Shown here: piece after piece, positions 1 to 7,168 of the stretch
Layout of the letters: each line of letters opens with the position of its first letter
Numbering within the stretch: position 1 is the first letter of the stretch
NCBI GenBank assembly: GCA_023426765.1
Contig: JAEZBW010000684.1
Span: forward strand, 1 to 8,773
Source: Bacillota bacterium
GTDB taxonomy: Bacteria > Bacillota > Clostridia > DSM-8532
Direction of reading: 5' to 3'
DNA length: 8,773 bases
The notes under the pieces: generated by a model
What the model was told of the DNA's origin: nothing
The model's input: only the letters and a program-made list of their open reading frames with translations
The model's database searches: none
Position numbers and translations under genes: made by a program

Positions 1-1
1 G

Positions 2-424
2 CACTATAGTCTGGAGGATGGCATTCCGGTATTCAAAGATCCGGATTTGAAGAAAAAGGATCTCTGGTCGTCTGGGGATGTCTGCATTGTAGCCAATGGA
101 ACTGATCTGGGTACCCTGGAAAAGAACATAAAAGCAAGCGTATTAAGCAAGGCTCCTTATGAAGACCTGGCCACAGAGGGCTTAAGAATTTCATTGAATG
201 ATGGTAAGGCCAATACTCCATTTGATGTGCCGATTGAGTCTGAAATGAAATATGGCTCGAACCTGAAAAAGATTGAGCAGGAATTGGTTGTCAGATCCAT
301 TACCGTGAAAACCGAAGAATTTGACAAAACCTATGACGAATTCCTGAATAAGTGGCTGAGCTCCGGCGGGCAGGATGTTATTACAGAAAAAAGAGCCGCA
401 TATCAACGATTGAACAACAAATAA
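2..424 (+). CDS. ABC sugar transporter extracellular solute-binding protein, C-terminal fragment
   Basis: This is the last 140 codons of a gene that begins before the window; the frame is open from base 2 to the TAA at 422-424. The product would be the extracytoplasmic lipoprotein that captures an oligosaccharide and delivers it to an ABC permease. The tail carries the pattern typical of the B. subtilis LplA/YtcQ group of family 1 solute-binding proteins: a KYGSNLKKIEQELVVRSIT segment, then EFDKTYDEFLNKWLSSGGQ and an ITEKR end, where family members usually have a D-F-W-K-GG-Q-IT ending. The N-terminus, signal peptide and lipobox are outside the window. In B. subtilis, YtcQ-type binding proteins are encoded near GH105 enzymes of rhamnogalacturonan breakdown, which fits the downstream genes here. 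The family call is recognition by eye; the exact ligand cannot be read from this fragment. Confidence 0.8.
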   Translation, partial: HYSLEDGIPVFKDPDLKKKDLWSSGDVCIVANGTDLGTLEKNIKASVLSKAPYEDLATEGLRISLNDGKANTPFDVPIESEMKYGSNLKKIEQELVVRSITVKTEEFDKTYDEFLNKWLSSGGQDVITEKRAAYQRLNNK

Positions 425-451
425 CAGGAAGACTGTTACACAGTGAAATGC

Positions 452-500
452 CGGCAGCTTTTATTGCACGAATGGGATAAAAGCTGCCGCTTCATTTTCC
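452..500 (+). terminator. Hairpin after the solute-binding protein gene (weak terminator or processing site)
   Basis: A perfect 13-bp inverted repeat (452-464 with 477-489, core GGCAGCTTTTAT) encloses a 12-nt loop and lies 28 bp after the stop codon. It is followed by CTTCATTTTCC, a poor U-tract. It could be a leaky intrinsic terminator, or a stabilising 3' stem that keeps the binding-protein message more abundant than the downstream enzyme message, as is common in sugar ABC operons. No convincing promoter is visible between it and the next gene, which favours read-through. Confidence 0.6.
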
Positions 501-545
501 AGAGCCGGGGAAATTGGAAAAAGATCAGATTATCAGGAGGAAATT

Positions 546-2729
546 ATGGGTGAATACATTCGGACGGATGAAAGCATCGGATATAAATACGGCAGGGATC
601 ACAAAGCCATACTGGCCGCTATCGGAAACAGGTTCATCGGCAGCAATCCTCCCGCCCCCTTTGTATTCAGAACATTTCACACGAAGGGCATCCTTTGCAA
701 CAAATTTGGGCAACACATTTTCAATATCAACGAGAGATTCGAAGGAAATACGGGAAGGTATGCCTATGCCTTCGGGAAGCTGTGGAGTGAAAGCGACAGG
801 AATGCAGCATTTTCAATTGTATGCTATGGGCCTGTAAAGATATATGTAAATAAGAAACTGGTTTATACTTCTACCACCGAAGTTGAAGGATATTTGGACA
901 AAAAAACGAAGATACCTGTGGATCTAAAAAAAGGCTGGAACAGCTTCTTTCTGCAGTTTGAAAAGACGGCGACCGGGTTCGGTTGTGAGTTTGGGAACGC
1001 CGCACCCCAGTGGGATCCGTGTAATTTCTGTTCGCCATTTGCAGAACGGGAAGGCAAGGCCGGATTTGTTTTCACAGCGCCTTTTCAGGAAATTGCTTTC
1101 AGCGAAGATAACCTGCCTGATCTGGAATCAAAAGAAGCGGATACCGGATTTGAATGGTTTCCGGATGGACGCTGGGATGAAAAAGCTTTGATGCAGCCTG
1201 CCATCTGCAGGGTGTTTGACGGGTTTAAAAAAGGTACGGCATATGCCTGGACAAGTGTCGATATCACTTCTGCCGGATCAGATGATATTCATCTGAAGGG
1301 AGAGGCATATTCAGAGTTGAAAATTTGGCTTGACGGCGAAGTGAAACACTTCCAGCCGGGCAGCTTAGATATAAAAGCAGATCTTGGTTTTGGGAAACAC
1401 AATATCCTTGTTGAAAGCACCAGCATGGAAAATGGGAAATGGGGATTCCGGCTGGATGTATACAGAAACGGGGAGGCAGCTTACTTCACACCGCCCTGTG
1501 ATATAAAAGGCTATGACGGAGCCTGGTTGTATCTGGGAGTCTTTGATACAGCGCTAAATGCAAAGGCCGGTGATATACAGGATTTGTACAGGCTTTTTGA
1601 TAATAATGGGCAGGGTATTTATTGGAGAGTGGATGAAAAAGATACGGTAATCCGGCCCTTTGTAGAAAACACGCTGTTTGGCCGGTGGACCTACCCGCTG
1701 GGTGTTACACTCTATGGATTGCTTCGGTATGGCGAGACGTCTGAAAGAGAAGATATGCTGGGATATGTAAGGGAACACGTAGCTTTGGTCGCAAAAATGC
1801 ATGCATATGCGCTGTATGACAAGGGCCTGTTCGGATATCCGGGCATCAACCATCAAATCGCCTGGCTTGATGCTCTGGATGATTGCGGTTCTTTTGGATC
1901 GCTGATGCTGGAATGCAATAAAAAGTGGCGGAATGAGAGTTCAATTTTCATCGCCTCCATGATCGCCGACCATATGATGAATAAACAGCTGCGCAGGGAA
2001 GACGGTGTTTTCAACAGGCGCGGCGTAATCATGTGGGTGGACGACCTGTATATGAGCGTGCCGTTCCTATGCAGGTATCACCAGCTTACGCAGGACCCGG
2101 AGTATCTGGATGAGGCTTGCAGGCAGATATTGCTGTTTGAGAAATATCTGTTTATGAAAGAAACAAATACGATGTCGCATATTTTCAGCATTACACACAA
2201 TTTAGCGACAAATATCCCCTGGGGCAGAGGGAATGGCTGGGCTGTTTTTTCCATCACGGAGTTGCTTGCGGTTCTGCCGGCGGATCATGCGGATCGCGGT
2301 AAAATCATCGATCTGTACAACCGTCTTGTTTCCGGATATATCCATCTGCAAGGCAAAAACGGCTTATGGCATCAGGTGCTCAACAGGGATGACACTTATG
2401 AGGAATCTTCGTGTACGGCCATGTTTACATGTGCTTTTGTACGCGGAATCATTTCCGGATATATCCAGCCCGATATCGTGGACAATGCTGTTTCATCGGT
2501 ATTCAAAGCGTGGAAGGGGCTGACACATGAGGCGATTGACTATCACGGGAACATTTATGGCATATGCAGGGGTTCGGGATGGTCTTTCTCACCGGAATAC
2601 TATAAAGGCTTATCGTGGAACTTCAATGATACGCATGGTATTGGCATCATCATGCTTGCAGGCACAGAGGTTATGCGGCTGGAGGCATATCTGAGCAACG
2701 GAGGACAACCCAATGAAGGCAAGAATTGA
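546..2729 (+). CDS. GH88/GH105-type unsaturated glycuronyl (rhamnogalacturonyl) hydrolase with N-terminal beta-sandwich region
   Basis: This 727-residue cytoplasmic enzyme has no signal peptide. The ATG at 546 follows a perfect AGGAGG (535-540) at 5 nt. The C-terminal half (about 370-720) is the (alpha/alpha)6 barrel of GH88/GH105, which removes the 4,5-unsaturated uronic acid left by polysaccharide lyases by hydrating its double bond. Visible motifs are LDDCGSFG (D446), MWVDDLYM (D499), H545, WGRGNGW (W559, R561, W565) and TYEESSCTAMF. By recalled alignment to B. subtilis YteR these match D88, D143, H189 and W211-R213-W217; the H545 match is the least certain because the loop length differs. 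Residues about 70-150 (KIYVNKKLVY...PVDLKKGWNSFFLQF) and 225-310 look like two beta-sandwich modules, so the protein is about twice the length of a barrel-only GH105. It overlaps the next gene by 17 bp. The family is secure; the substrate (rhamnogalacturonan, ulvan-like or another glycan) is not. Confidence 0.85.
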   Translation: MGEYIRTDESIGYKYGRDHKAILAAIGNRFIGSNPPAPFVFRTFHTKGILCNKFGQHIFNINERFEGNTGRYAYAFGKLWSESDRNAAFSIVCYGPVKIYVNKKLVYTSTTEVEGYLDKKTKIPVDLKKGWNSFFLQFEKTATGFGCEFGNAAPQWDPCNFCSPFAEREGKAGFVFTAPFQEIAFSEDNLPDLESKEADTGFEWFPDGRWDEKALMQPAICRVFDGFKKGTAYAWTSVDITSAGSDDIHLKGEAYSELKIWLDGEVKHFQPGSLDIKADLGFGKHNILVESTSMENGKWGFRLDVYRNGEAAYFTPPCDIKGYDGAWLYLGVFDTALNAKAGDIQDLYRLFDNNGQGIYWRVDEKDTVIRPFVENTLFGRWTYPLGVTLYGLLRYGETSEREDMLGYVREHVALVAKMHAYALYDKGLFGYPGINHQIAWLDALDDCGSFGSLMLECNKKWRNESSIFIASMIADHMMNKQLRREDGVFNRRGVIMWVDDLYMSVPFLCRYHQLTQDPEYLDEACRQILLFEKYLFMKETNTMSHIFSITHNLATNIPWGRGNGWAVFSITELLAVLPADHADRGKIIDLYNRLVSGYIHLQGKNGLWHQVLNRDDTYEESSCTAMFTCAFVRGIISGYIQPDIVDNAVSSVFKAWKGLTHEAIDYHGNIYGICRGSGWSFSPEYYKGLSWNFNDTHGIGIIMLAGTEVMRLEAYLSNGGQPNEGKN

Positions 2730-4854
2730 AGAGAACGGCATTCAAGAAACGAATAAAAATATAACTCCGTTTTTTATGACACATCACTCCCCTGTCGGAG
2801 CCTGGTCGAGCTTCACCTTTGGATTGCCCGGCAAAGGGGTAAGCATTGATCACGAAAGCCCTTCCGTACGGAACACTGCGGATTTATTAGTGGCTGTAAG
2901 CCGCGGGCCTGGAAAGGTTACTGCATTTCCATTCCTTTCAGGGATTGTGAATGCCGATAATGAAATGATTTATTCGGGAGATTCCAACGATTTTTCAATT
3001 AAGAAGCGGTGGAATTTTATTCCTCCTTCTTTCATGAATCGAACACTGACGAGTTGTATTGACGAGTATTCGAGCGGAGAAATAACCTTAAGGGTTTATA
3101 CGCCCCATTGCGAGCTGCCGGATCCTGAACAGGATCAGTCATTGAAATATGCAGCCTGTCCCGGGATACTGATGGAATTAACGGTGGACAACTCAGATTG
3201 TCAGGAAGCTGCTTTCGGCTTTATCGGTCTTTCCTGTCAGGATATAGCCGGCCGCATTCGCCCCCTGGACTGGTCTTCAGACGAATCATTATGCGGTGTG
3301 GCTTTCTCCGGATGCTGGGCTATGGCAGCCCGAAGTATTGAGGGGGAAGTGTATACCATCCGCGACAATACGATTGCGCAGCATGTGGAAACCGGGAAGA
3401 AGGTAGTTCATAACGGCGGGAACGAGGGCGGAATATGCTTTATCGTACCACCATTGTCAAAGACAACCCTTTCGGCAGCCTTTGGCTTTTTCCACGAGGG
3501 GAATGCGACGCAGGGTTTGAAAGCCCGCTACTTATTCAATCGGTACTTCACAAGTGTTGAGGAGGTTTGCGGGTTTATTCTGGACAATGCGCAGGACATA
3601 CGCAAAGATTGCATCGAAATTGATGACAAATATAGTAACTTGTCAGATTTCAGCAAGTATCAGGCATACTGCCAGGCCTTACGGGCATATTTTGCAAACA
3701 CGCAATTAACCGAAGCCGACGATCGGGTATATTACAATGTTTCTGAAGGAATGTACCTGTGGAGAAATACCATGGATCTGGCTGTTGACCATTTGCCCTT
3801 TGAATTAAGACAAAACCCCTGGGTGGTTAGAAATATCATGGATTTATTCATAGAGCGGTACTCCTACCATGATGAAGTCAGGTTTCCTGAGGCTCCGGAG
3901 AAAAGATTCTCGGGAGGTCTGTCATTCACCCATGATATGGGCAGCTTCAGTTCCTACTCGCCGAAAGGCTTCAGCGGTTATGAGATGACAGATGCAGAAT
4001 TTTATAACTATATGACAACCGAAGAGTTGTTGAATGGCATCTACTGCATAGCAGCATATGCAATTTCCACCAAGGACATGGAGTGGATAAGAAAAAGGGC
4101 TGATATCGCTCGTGAACTACTAATCAGTATGGAAAACAGGGATCATTTTGATCCGGCGAAACGCAATGGAATTTTAAAGGCTGAGAGCATGCGCTGCGGC
4201 GAAAGCGGCAAGGAAATCACCACCTATGATTCCCTGGATCACTCCATTCAAAATGCTGTGGGGAGCGTTTATGTGGCTGTAAAAACCATGTGTGCGGGAG
4301 TTCTGCTGGAGGAATATTTTAAGCTGGTCAATATGGATGAGTATGCAATGAGGGCTGCTGCAATGAGCGAGAAAACCCAAAGAAGCCTCGGGGAGTTCTT
4401 TGATGCGCAGAAAGGATGTTTCAGAGCGAACCTTTATCAGGAAACCGAGAGCATGGTCATCGCTGCCATAGAGCCTTTCGCAGTGCCTATACACCTGGGG
4501 CTTAAGGATAAATTTGTGGAGAATGCCAGGTTGACGGAGCTTTTTCAAAAACATATCAGGACATGCCTGAAATCCGGAAACTGTCTGGAGGAAACCTATG
4601 GCGGCCTGAAGCTGAGCAGCACGAGTGCAAATACGTGGCCTTCGAAGGTTATTCTTTGCATATATGTGATGGAAGAGCTGTTTGGTTTGAATCTGCAGCA
4701 GGAGTATCCGCCCATCATGAAAGAGTTGCTTCATTGGTTGCAGGTTTCAGCAGCAGAGAAAACCATTTCCGATCAGATATTCTGCGATCGGCGGACTGTA
4801 AAAGGAGGTTCGTACTATCCACGGCATATTACATCTTCTTTATGGGTTTGGTAA
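2713..4854 (+). CDS. GH52 beta-xylosidase
   Basis: This 713-residue protein lacks a signal peptide and belongs to glycoside hydrolase family 52, retaining beta-xylosidases that cleave xylose from the non-reducing end of xylo-oligosaccharides. Family landmarks run along its full length: FFMTHHSPVGAWSSFTFGLP (20-39), NVSEGMYLWRNTMDL with E345, ERYSYHDEVRFPE, SFTHDMG (404-410), EITTYDSLD with D506, LKLSSTSANTW, and YYPRHITSSLW at the end. By recalled comparison with Geobacillus stearothermophilus XynB2, E345 matches the nucleophile E335 and D506 the acid/base D495; the spacing differs by one residue. Both catalytic residues are present and the length matches the family (about 700). About a dozen extra residues precede the usual start. 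The ATG at 2713 lies inside the end of the GH105 gene, with GGAGG at 2700-2704 and 8 nt spacing, so the two are probably co-transcribed and translationally coupled. Confidence 0.93.
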   Translation: MKARIEENGIQETNKNITPFFMTHHSPVGAWSSFTFGLPGKGVSIDHESPSVRNTADLLVAVSRGPGKVTAFPFLSGIVNADNEMIYSGDSNDFSIKKRWNFIPPSFMNRTLTSCIDEYSSGEITLRVYTPHCELPDPEQDQSLKYAACPGILMELTVDNSDCQEAAFGFIGLSCQDIAGRIRPLDWSSDESLCGVAFSGCWAMAARSIEGEVYTIRDNTIAQHVETGKKVVHNGGNEGGICFIVPPLSKTTLSAAFGFFHEGNATQGLKARYLFNRYFTSVEEVCGFILDNAQDIRKDCIEIDDKYSNLSDFSKYQAYCQALRAYFANTQLTEADDRVYYNVSEGMYLWRNTMDLAVDHLPFELRQNPWVVRNIMDLFIERYSYHDEVRFPEAPEKRFSGGLSFTHDMGSFSSYSPKGFSGYEMTDAEFYNYMTTEELLNGIYCIAAYAISTKDMEWIRKRADIARELLISMENRDHFDPAKRNGILKAESMRCGESGKEITTYDSLDHSIQNAVGSVYVAVKTMCAGVLLEEYFKLVNMDEYAMRAAAMSEKTQRSLGEFFDAQKGCFRANLYQETESMVIAAIEPFAVPIHLGLKDKFVENARLTELFQKHIRTCLKSGNCLEETYGGLKLSSTSANTWPSKVILCIYVMEELFGLNLQQEYPPIMKELLHWLQVSAAEKTISDQIFCDRRTVKGGSYYPRHITSSLWVW

Positions 4855-5000
4855 GATCCTTGCATTCTATAGATTCTTCGTTGCACTCAGGATGACATTC
4901 GCTACGCTCATGGTAACACTTTTATCGCCATGATAGCTTCACTTTCGTTTCCCGTTATACGGTTGCCGCGTGGGATTTTCGACTCCGCTTCCGCTCTTCC
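4855..5000 (+). repeat. Degenerate intergenic repeat-like region
   Basis: No gene is supported between the GH52 stop and the next gene. The stretch holds phrases such as GATTCTTCG, CTCAGGATGACA, TTCGCTACGCTCA and TTCGACTCCGCTTCCGCTC. These resemble the short dispersed intergenic repeats often seen in clostridial genomes (GATTCTTCG...CTCAGGATGACA type). ATCCT (4856-4860) and AGGAT (4889-4893) form a weak inverted pair. TCATGG (4908-4913) and CCATGA (4928-4933) form a second, 6-bp stem with a 14-nt loop and no T-tract. The assignment to a repeat family is from memory of similar sequences; copy number cannot be judged from one window. Confidence 0.4.
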
Positions 5001-5029
5001 TTTACAACTCGGGCCAAATCCTTTAAGAT
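5001..5029 (+). promoter_or_regulatory. Candidate sigma-A-type promoter before the DUF6648-like gene
   Basis: TTTACA (5001-5006, 5 of 6 to consensus) and TAAGAT (5024-5029, 4 of 6) are separated by exactly 17 bp. Initiation would fall near 5036, leaving a very short leader that starts at the ribosome binding site, which is a reason for caution. Confidence 0.3.
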
Positions 5030-5035
5030 AAAGTG

Positions 5036-5043
5036 GGCGGTGA
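5036..5043 (+). promoter_or_regulatory. Ribosome binding site that sets the start of the DUF6648-like gene
   Basis: GGCGGTGA (5036-5043) matches the anti-Shine-Dalgarno partner GGAGGTGA with one mismatch and lies 4 nt before the ATG at 5048. An in-frame GTG at 5033 would place this site inside the gene and has no ribosome binding site of its own, so ATG 5048 is preferred. Confidence 0.6.
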
Positions 5044-5047
5044 AAAA

Positions 5048-5632
5048 ATGGCACAGAACAAGTTCGAGAAATTTCTGCAGCATCGGCAAAGCTTGCTTTA
5101 TCAATATAAAATGGGTGATTTGACCAAGAATGAATTTATTGAAGAAAACTTCTACACCATTGAGAGCCTGGGAATTGAACCTTTCAAACGGATCGACAAT
5201 GTGAAAAAGGCGATTTACAACTACCAGTATTACAATGTTCTGGCGAAGTATTATTACAGGCAGGCCAAGGACTTCCCCATGGGCAGCAACCAGCGGAAAA
5301 GCTATCTGGAGCAGTCCGACGGCTATTATTACGAGAAGGATCTTGTTACAATTGCATTGTTGAAGCTTTTGGATTTTAGAAACGTAGATGCCTATTTTGT
5401 CAATGTTAAGTCTAAAAATTTGCAAAACAAGCTGTTTGAGATAGTCATCAGCGATCCGGACGTTTTGTATGAAATCAACACGCTGTCCGCCCCCTTTGGC
5501 GGCATGGAGGCCGATGATCTGATCCTGCATTCAAAAAACGTAAGAATTCTGGGAATGCTTCGAGAAGAAGGCGTTTTTCGTGATAAAAAGATGACGTCCC
5601 TCACAGACAGTTATATCAACCAAAAATATTGA
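5048..5632 (+). CDS. Uncharacterised clostridial protein, DUF6648-like
   Basis: This soluble protein of 194 residues has no signal peptide, membrane segment or recognisable catalytic motif. It is rich in Tyr, Lys and Asn and predicted mostly helical. Recognisable stretches are FLQHRQSLLYQYKMGDLTK near the N-terminus, PFKRIDNVKKAIYNYQYYNV, AKYYYRQAKDF, LKLLDFRNVDAYFVNVKSKN, LQNKLFEIVI and LILHSKNVRILGMLREEGVF, ending in SYINQKY. These resemble, from memory, the DUF6648 family found in Clostridia; that name carries no function. It sits 99 bp upstream of a spore protein gene on the same strand, which hints at, but does not prove, a link to sporulation. The start is ATG 5048, chosen from the ribosome binding site. 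Confidence 0.75.
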   Translation: MAQNKFEKFLQHRQSLLYQYKMGDLTKNEFIEENFYTIESLGIEPFKRIDNVKKAIYNYQYYNVLAKYYYRQAKDFPMGSNQRKSYLEQSDGYYYEKDLVTIALLKLLDFRNVDAYFVNVKSKNLQNKLFEIVISDPDVLYEINTLSAPFGGMEADDLILHSKNVRILGMLREEGVFRDKKMTSLTDSYINQKY

Positions 5633-5731
5633 CTCAGAAAATTCAAGCAATCGGCGCAAATAATACAAGGTATTTCTATCTTCCAACCGGAAAAAATAAT
5701 ATCAAACAAATCGTAAAAAGAGGTGAGGAAG

Positions 5732-5950
5732 ATGTCAAGACCAAAGACGCCGCTGGTTCCCTCCAAAAGAGAAGCACTGACCCGCTTCAAGCTGGAATGT
5801 GCCAAAGAAATCGGATACGAACAGTTTGTTAAGGAAAACAACGACCACTATAAAGGCGACTTACCTTCTTATGTGAATGGAAAGCAAGGCGGCCCCATAG
5901 GCGGACAAATGGTAAAAAAGATGATCCAGCGGGCTGAAGAACAAATGTAA
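5732..5950 (+). CDS. Alpha/beta-type small acid-soluble spore protein (SASP), divergent
   Basis: This 72-residue DNA-binding protein would coat and protect spore DNA and be degraded at germination to supply amino acids. Visible family signs are the N-terminal LVPSKREALTRFKLE (8-22), where family members have LVPxAxxALxxxKxE, the AKEIG helix end (24-28), an NG..GG turn (49-54), and GGQMVKKMIQRAEEQM at the C-terminus. The germination-protease region normally reads E-I-A; here it reads E22-C23-A24. About four extra residues (GGPI) appear to sit in the second motif compared with the B. subtilis SspA type. ATG 5732 is preferred over an in-frame GTG at 5723, because AGAGGTGAGG (5719-5728) is a ribosome binding site for the ATG and overlaps the GTG. 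Expression is expected in the forespore under sigma-G, but I could not find a clean sigma-G promoter. Tandem stops (TAATAA) end the gene. Confidence 0.88.
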   Translation: MSRPKTPLVPSKREALTRFKLECAKEIGYEQFVKENNDHYKGDLPSYVNGKQGGPIGGQMVKKMIQRAEEQM

Positions 5951-5959
5951 TAAAGAAGC

Positions 5960-5990
5960 AAACCTCCGGTGTAACTGCCGGAGGTTTTTT
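5960..5990 (+). terminator. Intrinsic terminator after the SASP gene
   Basis: A perfect 10-bp stem (AAACCTCCGG 5960-5969 with CCGGAGGTTT 5978-5987) has an 8-nt loop and is followed by a T-run ending at 5990. It lies between convergent genes, 3 bp from the ddl stop. The opposite strand has a T-rich tail as well, so it may serve both transcripts. Confidence 0.93.
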
Positions 5991-5993
5991 CAT

Positions 5994-7040
5994 TTACCTT
6001 AACGTTATACGGATGATCCTGTTGCATAGCTCTGTATATTGTATCCCCACTGCAAGAGCTTCCTGGGGCAGCAGGCTTGTTGGTGTCATACCGGGCAGTG
6101 TATTGGCTTCCAGACAGAAAAATTCACCCTTGGAATCCATTATAAAGTCTATCCGGCTGTATGCTCCCAGCCGAAGCTCCTGATGAACCCTTAAGGCCAG
6201 TTTCTGAACTTTTTGGGTTTCAGTCATTGTCAGTTCTGCCGGACAAACTTCCAGCGCGGCTCCGGACTGATACTTGTTTTTATAGTCATAGAACCCCTGC
6301 CTGGGGATAATTTCAATTACCGGCAACACATCCCCGTCTAAAATTCCTACGGAGAACTCCCGTCCGGAGATCATTTTTTCGACAAGAATGTTCTTCTCAA
6401 CCTTATTGGCAAACTCCAGGGCGGTTTGCAGTTCCTGCTCATTATATACGATTGAAACACCGATGCTTGAACCTGCGCTGCAGGGTTTAACCACACAGGG
6501 AAGCCCAATGGTTTGAAGAATCCTGTCCACGGATGAAGCGCAGAAATCTTCATCCTGCCGAAGGACAGTCCACTCTGCGGTTGGTATGCCACACTGGCGC
6601 ATCAGTTTCTTTGAAATGTCTTTATCCATGGCCAGCAGGCTTCCAATATAACCTGTTCCGGTATACTTTATTCCAAGGGTATCAAAGGTTGCCTGAAGCT
6701 GTCCGTTCTCTCCCATTGCACCATGAAGCGCAATAAAAACCACCTGTGCTGCCTGACACAGTTCCAGCACATTCGGGCCTATCAATGAGACCGGGTTTCC
6801 GTTCCTGCGCCGGATTTCTTCCAGATCAGGCTCTTTTTCCGGTATAGTGAAGGAATACGGCGTGCCGGTGCTATCCCTGAACAGCGCTTCAACATCGGGA
6901 TTCCCGGCTATACCTTCGTAAACATCCAGCAGCAATACACGATGACCGGACTGCATCAGCGCATTCGCGATCAGGCTGCCCGAAGACAGCGATACATCTC
7001 TTTCAGGGCTTAACCCCCCTGCAAGAACTACTATTTTCAT
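5994..7040 (-). CDS. ddl: D-alanine--D-alanine ligase
   Basis: This 348-residue cytoplasmic ATP-grasp enzyme joins two D-Ala molecules for the peptidoglycan stem peptide. Motifs in order: AGGLSPERDVSLSSG (7-21, with E13), ALHGAMGENGQLQ (104-116), GYIGSLLAMDK (130-140, S134), VVKPCSAGSSIGV (183-195), the omega-loop FYDYKNKY (250-257) and EANTLPGMTPTSLLPQEA (311-328) with metal and substrate ligands E311 and N313. K256-Y257 matches the Lys-Tyr pair (K215, Y216 in E. coli DdlB), indicating D-Ala-D-Ala rather than D-Ala-D-Lac specificity. Length is normal for the family. The annotated start is ATG 7040, 5 nt after AGAGGTGA on the minus strand; a GTG three codons upstream (7049) overlaps that site and is less likely. 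The gene stands alone, convergent with the SASP gene, and is preceded by its own promoter. Confidence 0.95.
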   Translation of the reverse strand: MKIVVLAGGLSPERDVSLSSGSLIANALMQSGHRVLLLDVYEGIAGNPDVEALFRDSTGTPYSFTIPEKEPDLEEIRRRNGNPVSLIGPNVLELCQAAQVVFIALHGAMGENGQLQATFDTLGIKYTGTGYIGSLLAMDKDISKKLMRQCGIPTAEWTVLRQDEDFCASSVDRILQTIGLPCVVKPCSAGSSIGVSIVYNEQELQTALEFANKVEKNILVEKMISGREFSVGILDGDVLPVIEIIPRQGFYDYKNKYQSGAALEVCPAELTMTETQKVQKLALRVHQELRLGAYSRIDFIMDSKGEFFCLEANTLPGMTPTSLLPQEALAVGIQYTELCNRIIRITLR

Positions 7041-7045
7041 TTTGT

Positions 7046-7053
7046 TCACCTCT
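7046..7053 (-). promoter_or_regulatory. Ribosome binding site that sets the ddl start
   Basis: The minus strand reads AGAGGTGA here, 5 nt before ATG 7040. It overlaps the alternative GTG at 7049, so the ATG is the better start. Confidence 0.75.
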
Positions 7054-7111
7054 GCTCAACAACGCATCATCCCTGCAGCAACCTTATTCCGCTGCCGCAT
7101 GCGTCATAACC

Positions 7112-7140
7112 ATATTATTACTTTTTACGAATTTTCACAA
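7112..7140 (-). promoter_or_regulatory. Candidate sigma-A promoter of ddl
   Basis: On the minus strand TTGTGA (7140-7135) and TAATAT (7117-7112) are separated by exactly 17 bp. This predicts a transcript start near 7105 and a leader of about 65 nt before the ddl ATG. It lies between ddl and the 131-bp inverted-repeat element. Confidence 0.6.
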
Positions 7141-7168
7141 GCAGTACTGATGTTAACCAAGTCATTCT

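Noticed and set aside
2329..2467. 16-bp direct repeat TTTCCGGATATATCCA at 2329-2344 and 2452-2467 within the GH105-like gene
   Set aside because: Both copies are in the same frame and encode the S-G-Y-I turn of similar barrel helices; one pair in a coding region is most simply chance or shared motif.
4174..4734. 186-codon open frame on the minus strand
   Set aside because: It lies wholly opposite the GH52 gene, whose family motifs run through this region.
4906..4937. TCATGG/CCATGA stem as terminator of the hydrolase operon
   Set aside because: A 6-bp stem with a 14-nt loop and no T-run is too weak to call a terminator.
4955..5530. 191-codon open frame on the minus strand
   Set aside because: It is a shadow of the DUF6648-like gene, which has the better ribosome binding site and recognisable conserved segments.
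5670..5701. Possible sigma-G promoter before the SASP gene (GTATT and AATAATA)
   Set aside because: The 20-bp spacing is too long and both boxes miss a consensus base; the region is A/T-rich enough to produce this by chance.
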